Assembly: GCA_003151275.1 (NCBI GenBank)
Contig: PLXC01000094.1
Span: 1 to 6,098, forward strand
Direction of reading: 5' to 3'
Length of the DNA: 6,098 nucleotides
Origin: Candidatus Melainabacteria bacterium
Lineage (GTDB): Bacteria; Cyanobacteriota; Vampirovibrionia; Obscuribacterales; Obscuribacteraceae
A program made the position numbers and the translations under genes. The notes beneath the pieces were generated by a model. The model ran no database searches, was not told the DNA's origin, and worked only from the letters and a program-made list of their open reading frames with translations. How positions within the stretch are numbered: position 1 is the stretch's first letter; every line of letters starts with the position of its first letter. This document shows, piece after piece, positions 1 through 5,763 of this stretch.

Positions 1-1181
1 CTGTTCTCGCAAATTACTATTTGACATACAAGTGCAATTCTCGCTGCACCTATTGCGATATTCCGATCAAGCCGGAAAATATTCGCATCAAAGAGACGTC
101 ACCTGAAGTCATCATTGAGAATTTGGCTGCATTGAAAAGATTGGGTGTGAAGGTCGTCGATTTCACTGGCGGAGAGCCATTGATCTATCCGCATTTGCCT
201 CGGGTATTGCGCGCAGCCAAGGATATGGGACTGTTCACCAGCTTGGCTAATACAGGCACTTTGTACAATCGAGTGGCACAGGATATCAAAGGACTCGTAG
301 ACGATCTTAAGTTCTCCTTGTCTACAACTGATCCGGATTTCTACAAAGCTGAGCGCGGTATCAACGGCTTTGAAAAAGTGATTGAGAGTATCAAGCTCGC
401 AAAGTCGCTTGGTGAGCAGCCTTCCATCATCGCAACAGCGACACCCGAATCAATTTGGGGCATGGAAAAAGTGATCAGGCTGGCCCAAGAACTTGGTGTA
501 GTCGTTCTCCTTGGACCGGTTTTCGATTTCTGCGACAACGCTTTATTGCACAATGAAGGTATTGAGGAAATTCGTCGATTGGCTCAATTTGACAATGTCT
601 GCGTCAACTGGGCGTTTCTGGAATTTTATCTCGATGGTGGCAATCAAATCTCTAAACCTCGATGCAAAGCCGTTTCGTCCGTTGTAGTTATTTCACCGGA
701 TGATCACTTACTTCTGCCTTGCTATCACATGCATGATGAGCGTCTGAAAATACAGCACGAAAATGGTCGCTCCAACCTGGACGAAATGTGGCACAGCCCT
801 CCAGTTCAAGAGAAGAAAAAAATGGAAGGTGCCTGGGGTTTCTGTCAGGGTTGTACGATATGGTGCTATTTCGAAACATCGTTTCTCTGGCCACCTGACA
901 AATATTTCTTCTTGAATATGAGAAGCAAGGCTCGTTGGGGCAAAGAAAAAATCAAGCAGTACGTAGAAAGCAAAACGAAGCTCAATTTAACTCGCCGGAT
1001 GCCTGGAAGCCCAGAGAAACACCTAGTAGCGGTCTCAACCAATCCGATCACCCGTCAAGATGAGCCAGCGACGACCGTCTCAAGTTCGTGCGGGTCGGGA
1101 ACGTCCGTGGGAGCAGGCGAACAGCTGGATTACACGGTCGATTACACTGTCACGCCTGTCACAATCGAAACTAAGAACTGA
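1..1181 (+). CDS. Radical SAM enzyme with C-terminal auxiliary cysteine cluster (5' partial)
   Basis: Radical SAM enzymes bind a 4Fe-4S cluster and cleave S-adenosylmethionine to start radical chemistry; the substrate here cannot be told. The cluster motif CNSRCTYC (CxxxCxxC) lies about 12 codons from the left edge and is followed by TGGEP, the SAM-binding GGE motif. The frame is open to the edge and reads VLANYYLTYKCNSRC, typical of the start of such enzymes, so the TTG at 21 is not the true start and the N-terminus lies outside. Counting from codon 21, further cysteines at 215, 234, 275, 278 and 282 (GFCQGCTIWC) resemble a reduced SPASM/Twitch auxiliary cluster, as in peptide- or cofactor-modifying enzymes. 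The last 65 or so residues are Ser/Thr-rich and look disordered, ending in a DYTVDYTV repeat. No precursor peptide gene is visible nearby. The superfamily is certain; the reaction is unknown. Confidence 0.9.
   Translation, partial: VLANYYLTYKCNSRCTYCDIPIKPENIRIKETSPEVIIENLAALKRLGVKVVDFTGGEPLIYPHLPRVLRAAKDMGLFTSLANTGTLYNRVAQDIKGLVDDLKFSLSTTDPDFYKAERGINGFEKVIESIKLAKSLGEQPSIIATATPESIWGMEKVIRLAQELGVVVLLGPVFDFCDNALLHNEGIEEIRRLAQFDNVCVNWAFLEFYLDGGNQISKPRCKAVSSVVVISPDDHLLLPCYHMHDERLKIQHENGRSNLDEMWHSPPVQEKKKMEGAWGFCQGCTIWCYFETSFLWPPDKYFFLNMRSKARWGKEKIKQYVESKTKLNLTRRMPGSPEKHLVAVSTNPITRQDEPATTVSSSCGSGTSVGAGEQLDYTVDYTVTPVTIETKN
1128..1151 (+). repeat. 12-bp tandem duplication in the radical SAM gene tail
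   Basis: GATTACACGGTC is followed at once by GATTACACTGTC, differing at one base. It encodes DYTV twice near the C-terminus. It lies in a low-complexity tail and is probably a slippage duplication without functional meaning. Confidence 0.7.
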
Positions 1182-1217
1182 CTAGTCTATCCACGCTTTC
1201 GCAAAGATGTTATATGC

Positions 1218-1223
1218 TATATA
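1218..1223 (+). promoter_or_regulatory. Candidate -10 box of the tRNA-Ala promoter
   Basis: TATATA ends ten bases before the first base of the mature tRNA, which would put transcription start a few bases upstream of it. No good -35 hexamer is seen at 16-18 bp upstream (GCTTTC is there), so this is only a candidate. The radical SAM gene ends about 50 bp before the tRNA, so read-through from it is an alternative. Confidence 0.35.
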
Positions 1224-1233
1224 GACGGTTTAC

Positions 1234-1309
1234 GGGGCGTTAGCGCAGTTGGTAGCGCGCTTCAATGGCATTGAAGAGGTCACCGGTTCGAATCCGGTAC
1301 GCTCCACCA
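1234..1309 (+). tRNA. tRNA-Ala (anticodon GGC), CCA encoded
   Basis: A complete 76-base cloverleaf can be drawn. The acceptor strands GGGGCGT and ACGCTCC pair over 7 bp, with a G3:U70 wobble, the known identity element for alanyl-tRNA synthetase. The D arm is GCGC-AGTTGGTA-GCGC. The anticodon stem is CTTCA/TGAAG with loop ATGGCAT, giving anticodon GGC at 1267-1269, which reads GCC alanine codons. The T arm is ACCGG-TTCGAAT-CCGGT. The discriminator is A and the CCA end is encoded at 1307-1309. It stands alone, between the radical SAM gene and the convergent thioredoxin-fusion gene. Confidence 0.97.
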
Positions 1310-1316
1310 CTTACGG

Positions 1317-1352
1317 GAAGGTTTTCGAGTTGATTCGAGAACCTTCTTTCTT
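1317..1352 (+). terminator. Intrinsic terminator after tRNA-Ala
   Basis: GAAGGTTTTCGA at 1317-1328 pairs with TCGAGAACCTTC at 1335-1346, a 12-bp stem with one G-T wobble and a 6-base loop, followed by TTTCTT. It begins eight bases after the tRNA CCA end. On the opposite strand no T-run follows, so it should mainly serve the tRNA and not the convergent gene. Confidence 0.8.
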
Positions 1353-1428
1353 CACCGCCTTAAATGCCGACAGATTTATCGAGTTCGATAGAGGGGAAGC
1401 AAAAGCAGCAAAAAACTGAAGACGAACA

Positions 1429-2796
1429 TCAATTGACTATCGAGTTCAATTCCGTCTTGATCTGCTCTCGTAGTTCGCTGCTATTGCCAATATGAACGAA
1501 GTGCACCAAGCCATCTTTCCCGACGATCACAGTCTGAGGAATGCCGCCTACGTGATAAAGTCTGCTCACTTTGCCATCAGGATCCAGTCCAGCTGTAATA
1601 TCCATCGAATGTTCGCGCAAGAAATTTTTGACTTTTACAGAGTGCTCCATCTGATTGATTGCGATAAACTCTACGCCTTTTGACGCATATTCCGCGGTCA
1701 CTTCCGATAACACTGGTAGCGCTCTACAGCATGGACCGCACCATGTAGCCCAAAATTCCATGACTGTGACTTTGTCACGATGTTTAGATAACGTGAAAGT
1801 TTTACGGTTTACTGTACGCACCGTAAAGTTTGGCGCTGCGAATCCAACAAGTGGATGTTCACTTTCGTGCCCTAGTGGCACCACAAAATGAGTTACTTTC
1901 TGGCTGTCTGCATCCGCAGTGACGGGGTGAATTGACAACCTCGGATTTGCTTGCAGGTTCGAGTAAAGTATGGTGGTAGAAGCTTTAATCACCCCCGTAT
2001 CTTGATCTGGAAACGGTTTGTATCTCTTTATCCATGGTTGTTTTCCGGTGCTCACCCAAATCTGCATATCACCAGCCTTCTTGCTTAACAGCAGAGAATG
2101 GCAAAGCTCGCCTTCAACTGTTTCCTTGCCGTCATACTTAAACGACGTCACGCCACTGGTAATGGCTGAATAGGGATTTTCGCCAAGCAATGCCTTCAGC
2201 AACGAATTGGTTACCGCTCCTTTGGTGACAAAGCTAAAATCTTGATTGTTGAAGTTATTAACCCAGCCGTCTGAACTTTCAACAAACATGTGCCAGTTTT
2301 GCTTACGAAAATAGCCAATGTTGTCGTTCAATACAGCATTTCCGGCGCTACCGCGATCCGTCTTGTCTTTTGAAAAAACGCTCAGATACTTCGGTCTTTT
2401 GAACTTAAACTTCAAACTGTTCTTGTTGTGTTGCCACGGTCCGGCTTGCTTGATCGCAACATCAGTTTCTATCTCTCCGGAAAAACTGTCTAAGTCGCGG
2501 TAGAACTGGCAGGATTGACTGAGAAGCCGGCTTGCCAGCTCGCTTCCAGCCGCGCTGCTCGTCGTTGATGGATCAACTATCGCGTGCGCGGAATTGATGG
2601 TCATAGAAGCGCTAACCAAGACTGAAATTGCAACACAGGAAACAAACTTAAACATAGAAGGAAGTTTCAATCTTTGCCAGTGTTTACTCCGCAGCTGGAA
2701 CCTAAGAAGACTCATGTCGTGCATTATATGTGCATCAATCTTGAAAAGTAATGCCAAACTTAGCAGCCCGAACATCGAGCATAAAACGCCATTCAT
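1429..2796 (-). CDS. Exported LolA/DUF2092-like domain fused to a TlpA-type thioredoxin
   Basis: Predicted extracytoplasmic thiol-disulfide oxidoreductase. The C-terminal 130 residues are a TlpA/redoxin domain: FAAPNFTV entry strand, active site WATWCGPC, and cis-proline loop GGIPQT. A further cysteine directly follows the CXXC (CGPCC). Before it lie about 230 residues resembling the DUF2092/LolA-like lipoprotein-sorting fold (repeated strands, an LxFKFKRPKYLSV segment); this domain call is by resemblance only. A hydrophobic stretch ending in SAHA, a good signal-peptidase site, precedes this. The start is uncertain. ATG at 2796 has AGGA nine bases upstream and adds a second hydrophobic segment (SMFGLLSLALLF). 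ATG at 2715 or 2655 would leave an ordinary signal peptide but no ribosome site. It is divergent from the DUF547 gene, so the two may share a control region, and convergent with the tRNA. Confidence 0.85.
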   Translation of the reverse strand: MNGVLCSMFGLLSLALLFKIDAHIMHDMSLLRFQLRSKHWQRLKLPSMFKFVSCVAISVLVSASMTINSAHAIVDPSTTSSAAGSELASRLLSQSCQFYRDLDSFSGEIETDVAIKQAGPWQHNKNSLKFKFKRPKYLSVFSKDKTDRGSAGNAVLNDNIGYFRKQNWHMFVESSDGWVNNFNNQDFSFVTKGAVTNSLLKALLGENPYSAITSGVTSFKYDGKETVEGELCHSLLLSKKAGDMQIWVSTGKQPWIKRYKPFPDQDTGVIKASTTILYSNLQANPRLSIHPVTADADSQKVTHFVVPLGHESEHPLVGFAAPNFTVRTVNRKTFTLSKHRDKVTVMEFWATWCGPCCRALPVLSEVTAEYASKGVEFIAINQMEHSVKVKNFLREHSMDITAGLDPDGKVSRLYHVGGIPQTVIVGKDGLVHFVHIGNSSELREQIKTELNSIVN

Positions 2797-2820
2797 AGTC
2801 CATAATCCTAGGATAGTCAA
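2792..2820 (-). promoter_or_regulatory. Candidate promoter TTGACT-17-TATGAA for the thioredoxin-fusion gene
   Basis: On the minus strand TTGACT, then 17 bases, then TATGAA, a 5/6 and 4/6 match to the sigma-70 boxes with ideal spacing. If real, transcription would start near 2785, inside the longest reading of the gene, and would favour the ATG at 2715 or 2655. It competes with the AGGA site that supports the ATG at 2796. Confidence 0.35.
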
Positions 2821-2841
2821 CTACAGCTATTGGAATTGACA

Positions 2842-3666
2842 ATGAACCCACCCTCTGGAAAAAAAACAATTCCGCTTATTGTGCTCGCCATTGGCGTGCT
2901 CTTTGTGACGTTTCACATATTGGTGAATGGCGCAGCATGGATCAAGTCATCTTTTACGCCAATTGCTCATCCATCTACTTACCGTTTCGCAACCTATGAT
3001 AAATTGCTCCACGAAGTCGTCAAAGGTGATTCAGTCGACTACACAGCCTTGAAAAAATCGCCGCTATTAGACAAAGCGGTGGATGAACTGGCTGTTGTTA
3101 GCCCAGACAAGCTTGAGAACGACAAAGAAAAGCTGTGTTTCTGGGTCAACTCGTACAATCTCCTTATTCTAAAATCCATTAGCGATCGCTATCCCATCAA
3201 TTCCGTTAAACGTTTAGGTAACTCCATCAGTTTTCGAAAGTTCACCATAGGTGGTGACACTTATTCGGTACGCGATATTCCAGATCTCAAGTTAAATTCG
3301 TATTTCAAACGCAATCCATTACTGACCTTTCTTGTCTGCGGCGGCGCCAAAGGAGAGCCAGCCTTGCTAGATCACACAATCGAACCTGCAACCGTGATCA
3401 CAGACGCGGAGAAAGCACTTGATAAATTCGTCAACAATCCAATGAACACAAGATACGACGAAGTGGCCAACGTCTTTTACATCTCGCCGTATTTTCAACG
3501 GTATGATGATTATTTTGTGGCATACTTCGAATCGCCGCACATGCTGGCAGCTATGCATATGAAGAAGCCAGTACCTGTAGCGAACGTCACCGTCTTAAAA
3601 ACATTTGCGCGTAACTTTGATTGGAGCTTGAACGATGTTGACCGTCAAGGAACAAACACTCGCTAA
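2842..3666 (+). CDS. Membrane-anchored DUF547 protein
   Basis: A 274-residue protein when started at the ATG at 2842; two in-frame TTG codons just upstream are less likely starts, and a weak GGA lies seven bases before this ATG. Residues 9-28 (IPLIVLAIGVLFVTFHILV) form one N-terminal membrane anchor, leaving the rest outside the cytoplasm. The DUF547 signature is clear: FWVNSYNLLILKSI at about 100, YPINSV, FTIGG, the LVCGGA strand near 165, and a late VFYISPYFQRYDDYF block. DUF547 has no settled function. In most members I know the core reads HFALxCGAxSCP; here the His is absent and the SCP position reads KGEP, so any chemistry of that site may differ. It is divergent from the thioredoxin-fusion gene, which suggests joint control or a shared envelope role (inference). 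Confidence 0.88.
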   Translation: MNPPSGKKTIPLIVLAIGVLFVTFHILVNGAAWIKSSFTPIAHPSTYRFATYDKLLHEVVKGDSVDYTALKKSPLLDKAVDELAVVSPDKLENDKEKLCFWVNSYNLLILKSISDRYPINSVKRLGNSISFRKFTIGGDTYSVRDIPDLKLNSYFKRNPLLTFLVCGGAKGEPALLDHTIEPATVITDAEKALDKFVNNPMNTRYDEVANVFYISPYFQRYDDYFVAYFESPHMLAAMHMKKPVPVANVTVLKTFARNFDWSLNDVDRQGTNTR

Positions 3667-3685
3667 CCGCGGATTTGGCTCACAT

Positions 3686-3889
3686 TCACTTCGGCCTTTC
3701 TTCGATGATTTTTTGCCGAACAGCGTCAAGATGGTTGTCTAATTCTTCTAGTGAAACGACCTCGCCCCGTGCCAGCGATTCGTCCGCCTCGTCTATTGCG
3801 CGGCGAAGCCATTGCAGCTTCATTTCTTCTACGAGCTGATCCTGTGCTGCGGGCGTGAGATTCTCAACCAGTTTCAGCCTGTTGCCAAA
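3686..3889 (-). pseudogene. Small antitoxin-like gene, 5' end lost (paralogue of 5338-5560)
   Basis: The minus-strand frame ending at 3686 encodes about 64 residues starting ...LKLVENLTPAAQDQLVEEM and ending in a charged helix with ARGEVVSLEELDNHL. That tail resembles the toxin-binding tails of ParD/RelB-type antitoxins. LTPAAQDQLVEEMKLQW matches LTPLEHDELVEQMKRQW of the gene at 5338 at 11 of 17 positions, but the first 14 or so residues of that paralogue are missing here. The open frame extends upstream to an ATG at 3943, but that part is only the shifted frame of the HigA gene. It overlaps the HigA stop (3874-3876). It is probably not translated on its own. No exact family name can be given. 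Confidence 0.6.
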
Positions 3890-4074
3890 TCGCGGGCAAG
3901 GATGAGCGCGGTCGGGGCAGTCAAGGCCCTGCGCTGGTTGCACAGTTCGTTGACGTGCTTGCGTTGTACGCCCATCGCGTTAGCCAACGCGCTTTGCGTC
4001 AGTCCCATCGGCTCCATGAACTCTTCGATCAGAATTTCGCCTATGCTCGCCGGCTTACGCTTCGTTGTCAACAT
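3874..4074 (-). CDS. higA: Truncated HigA-type antitoxin (XRE-family HTH)
   Basis: HigA antitoxins bind DNA through an XRE helix-turn-helix and silence a HigB mRNA-cutting toxin. The start is the ATG at 4074 (MLTTKRKPASIGEILIEEF), with a strong GAGGTGG ribosome site six bases before (3 bases after the spacing optimum end); the ATG at 4086 lacks one. The HTH covers about residues 25-46 (LTQSALANAMGVQRKHVNEL), followed by the family motif RALTAPTALILAR. The frame then stops at 66 residues where intact relatives run to about 100 and continue FFGxxPxFWLNLQ. One base more near 3888-3893 would read ARxFGN, as the family does, and run straight into the small antitoxin-like frame. This looks like a deletion between two antitoxin genes plus a frameshift. 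DNA binding could survive; it is probably a decaying gene. It is 70 bp downstream of the nuclease gene on the same strand. Confidence 0.75.
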   Translation of the reverse strand: MLTTKRKPASIGEILIEEFMEPMGLTQSALANAMGVQRKHVNELCNQRRALTAPTALILARDLATG

Positions 4075-4077
4075 GAA

Positions 4078-4084
4078 CCACCTC
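4078..4084 (-). promoter_or_regulatory. Ribosome binding site of the truncated higA
   Basis: GAGGTGG on the minus strand ends three bases before the ATG at 4074. Its first two bases overlap the TGA that ends the probable HigB scrap, an arrangement typical of coupled higB-higA translation. It decides the start of the antitoxin gene. Confidence 0.6.
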
Positions 4085-4127
4085 ACAGATAACTATGGTC
4101 GTCCAGATAGACGCCTGTCGCTTCACC
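4083..4127 (-). pseudogene. Probable C-terminal scrap of a HigB toxin
   Basis: In one minus-strand frame the bases just before higA read GEATGVYLDDHSYL and then stop, nine bases before the antitoxin ATG. HigB toxins commonly end in a GDAxDVxLVDYH-like strand directly before higA, so both the sequence flavour and the position fit. The rest of the toxin is absent: upstream the region runs into the end of the nuclease gene (stop at 4144). The match is short, so this is a suggestion. Confidence 0.4.
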
Positions 4128-4143
4128 TCGGCCGCCAGCGGCG

Positions 4144-5091
4144 TCAAGCCTTTTTATTTCTCTTACTGCGCAACCATCGTTCAAGATCGGCGACCGCACT
4201 AAAGTCCAGGAGCGCTTCGCTCAACTCTTCAAGCTGCTCGCTGTTCAATGCTTGCACCTGATCGATGATCGAGGGCTCCAGGATGCCCAGGCGGTGTTTA
4301 AGCTGCCTGCATACAAGCGTGACCATACCCAGTTGAAGTCCCTCGTTTCGTCCTTCCTCGCGACCCAGCTGTCGCCCTTCTCTCATCCAGCTAGTTTCTC
4401 TTTCCATGATTGCTTCTTGCTCCGGCTGGCTCAGTGTGCCTTTTTCTCTTTTGTATTGTTCCATTTCCCTGGCCGTCAGATCGAGGTAAGTATCGATAAA
4501 GACCGAGAGCAAATGCTCCTGAGCCGGATTCAGCGACAGCGTCGTCATCAGTCTCAGACATTCTAATTTTACATGGGCCCGGTCCTTGGCGGCAATTGCC
4601 ATCTTGGCCATAAGTGCCGCTGCCACCGGGTTCGACTGTTTCACATATTTACGCCAGCTCAAGCGGTTTAGTTGAATGACGGCATAGTTGAAGTGCATCA
4701 CTTCTCGATCAGGAAAACTAACGATATATTGTTCCGGCTGTGCTTTTCCTGGACGAGCAAATGAGAAAAGCACGATCGGATAGACGGGCAGATTGTACTT
4801 CTCATGCAGCCTGGCGAAGTAAATGAACAGCCGCCTGGGGAAATCTTTCTGGGTGCTGAGCCTGCGTTTCGGTATGAATGAGAAAGCAGGAGTCGGCGTC
4901 CTTGAAGCGAACTTTCGCCACCAGATCAGCTTCGCGCCTGACGCCGCAGTTGCGTCGGTGAATACTTCTTTGTCGACAAATCCCACAGAGGTTCGATCGA
5001 GATATGCAGCCACTTCAGGCAGAAATAAATCAATGAATTCGCAGAAAAATGCCTGCAGTAATTCCTTAAACAGTCGATCGTGATTAATCAT
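4144..5091 (-). CDS. Rpn-family PD-(D/E)XK nuclease/putative transposase, catalytic core frameshifted
   Basis: Rpn-type proteins are DNA nucleases linked to recombination. The N-terminus MINHDRLFKELLQAFFCEFI, then FLPEVAAYLD and DKEVFTD, is typical of this large family, common in cyanobacteria and their relatives. The middle (YFARLHEKY, LPVYPIVLFS, VIQLNRLSWRKY, NPVAAALMAKM, RAHVKLECLRL) also fits. The last 60 residues (LVCRQLKHRLG ... SEALLDFSAVADLERWL) match the DUF4351-type tail, preceded by a charged GRQLGREEGRNEG linker. Residues 50-80 do not fit. The shifted frame there gives EADLVAKVRF and CFLIHTETQAQ, the expected catalytic D...ExQ core, so two compensating one-base indels (near 4944 and 4852) hide inside an open frame. 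As read, the nuclease should be inactive. The ATG at 5091 has no clear ribosome site. It heads a minus-strand row with higB/higA remnants. Confidence 0.85.
   Translation of the reverse strand: MINHDRLFKELLQAFFCEFIDLFLPEVAAYLDRTSVGFVDKEVFTDATAASGAKLIWWRKFASRTPTPAFSFIPKRRLSTQKDFPRRLFIYFARLHEKYNLPVYPIVLFSFARPGKAQPEQYIVSFPDREVMHFNYAVIQLNRLSWRKYVKQSNPVAAALMAKMAIAAKDRAHVKLECLRLMTTLSLNPAQEHLLSVFIDTYLDLTAREMEQYKREKGTLSQPEQEAIMERETSWMREGRQLGREEGRNEGLQLGMVTLVCRQLKHRLGILEPSIIDQVQALNSEQLEELSEALLDFSAVADLERWLRSKRNKKA
4854..4943 (-). other. Out-of-frame segment bounded by two compensating indels
   Basis: Inside the nuclease gene the coding sense switches frame for about 30 codons. Adding one G at the GG of 4944-4945 (minus strand) gives DATAGVRREADLVAKVRF. 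Removing one C from the CCC at 4851-4853 brings the frame back to HQKDFPRRLF. Both sites are short runs of identical bases. The restored segment contains the family's conserved acidic residues and E-x-Q. Confidence 0.8.
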
Positions 5092-5337
5092 CGTTTTTTA
5101 ACACGGGAGATACTCCATACATAGCGATATCACAGGGAGCACCGAGGCACAAAACAGATCGAATAAACAGCAGGAACATCAAGCTGTGACATATACGTTA
5201 ACTGAAGTTTCAAAGTAAACGAATGTTGAATTGCACAGAAGTATTCAGTCGGCACATCGCGCTGTCACCCTATTATTGTCGCTCTGCGATTTAGTAGACA
5301 GACGGGGTTATACTTGTAAGGCAGAGAGGTTATTGTC
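5092..5337. other. Divergent intergenic region between nuclease and antitoxin-like genes
   Basis: A 246-bp stretch holding the upstream regions of two divergent genes. A TATACT at 5309-5314 is a possible -10 box for the plus-strand gene, without a fitting -35. On the minus strand TTGTGC-17-TATCGC (near 5122-5150) is a very weak candidate for the nuclease. I see no RNA gene, no terminal inverted repeats of an insertion sequence and no coding frame that resembles a protein. Confidence 0.4.
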
Positions 5338-5560
5338 ATGGCTCAAAGCAAACCAGAGCGCACATTAATAGACGAGATCATTAAGCTCGTCTACCCGTTA
5401 ACGCCGCTGGAACATGACGAGCTAGTGGAACAGATGAAACGGCAGTGGGCCGAAGGCACGGACAATAGTATCGCTGAGGCAGCACGGCGGCATTCCGGCT
5501 GATGAAGTGTTTGACAGGCTACAAGCAAAATACGAGCGCATGAAGGCTGAGAAGCAGTGA
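5338..5560 (+). pseudogene. Small antitoxin-like gene broken by a frameshift
   Basis: Starts at an ATG with AGAGAGG upstream and reads MAQSKPERTLIDEIIKLVYP and LTPLEHDELVEQMKRQW, then stops at 5500-5502 after 54 residues. One frame over, from about 5489, the sequence goes on GGIPADEVFDRLQAKYERM to a stop at 5558-5560. The second part matches in place the tail of the paralogue at 3686 (ARGEVVSLEEL), so the ancestral protein was about 74 residues and one base was gained (or two lost) in the GC-rich AGCACGGCGG run near 5481-5490. Such tails bind RelE/ParE-type toxins, and ParE-like toxin remains follow directly, supporting an antitoxin role. Without the tail, the 54-residue product should not neutralise a toxin. 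The N-terminal half is not an obvious ribbon-helix-helix. Confidence 0.6.
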
Positions 5561-5561
5561 C

Positions 5562-5735
5562 ACTCAGATTGCTGAATTCCCCGGCATCGGTCGCAGGCGA
5601 AGCGACCTGAGAAGCGGATACCAAGCGTGACTGAAGGAGAGTACGTCATCCTGCGCGTTTGCTGCCCGAATTGGGAAGGAAATCATTCTCGAATTTGTTG
5701 GTTGACGCCATCGACCGGAATTTGGACGTCGCAAA
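5562..5735 (+). pseudogene. Remnant of a ParE/RelE-type toxin, truncated and frameshifted
   Basis: ParE toxins poison DNA gyrase; relatives cut mRNA. From 5568 one frame reads IAEFPGIGRRRSDLRSGYQA and stops at 5628; the next frame continues SVTEGEYVILR from 5624; back in the first frame, GKEIILEFVG, a stop at 5703, then RHRPEFGRR. In order these fit the ParE pattern LAEFPxxGRxRxDL, then xVxxYVIxYR, then a GxEIxxVxHGxR-like end. About 50 N-terminal residues expected before IAEFP are absent, as the upstream antitoxin-like frame ends at 5560. Deleted at its start and broken at least twice, it cannot make a toxin. Its place after an antitoxin-like gene is the normal ParDE order. The match rests on my memory of the family. 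Confidence 0.55.
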
Positions 5736-5763
5736 AGCTGGTTTGCCACCACATCCGGTGTGC

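Noticed and set aside
1234..1352. tRNA-Ala as the attachment site of an integrated element.
   Set aside because: No repeat of the tRNA 3' end appears elsewhere in the window and no integrase gene is present; the accessory half begins more than 2 kb away.
1377..1447. A small palindrome TATCGAGTTCGATA at 1377-1390 and a second copy of TATCGAGTTC at 1438-1447.
   Set aside because: The arms are only 6 bp, no T-run follows on either strand, and the second copy is inside the end of the thioredoxin-fusion gene; likely chance.
3812..4261. Open frame of 149 codons on the plus strand over the HigA/nuclease end.
   Set aside because: It is the opposite-strand shadow of the HigA and nuclease genes, with no family resemblance and no ribosome site.
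4144..5337. The nuclease region as an insertion sequence.
   Set aside because: Although Rpn proteins are called putative transposases, I see no terminal inverted repeats or target-site duplication around the gene.
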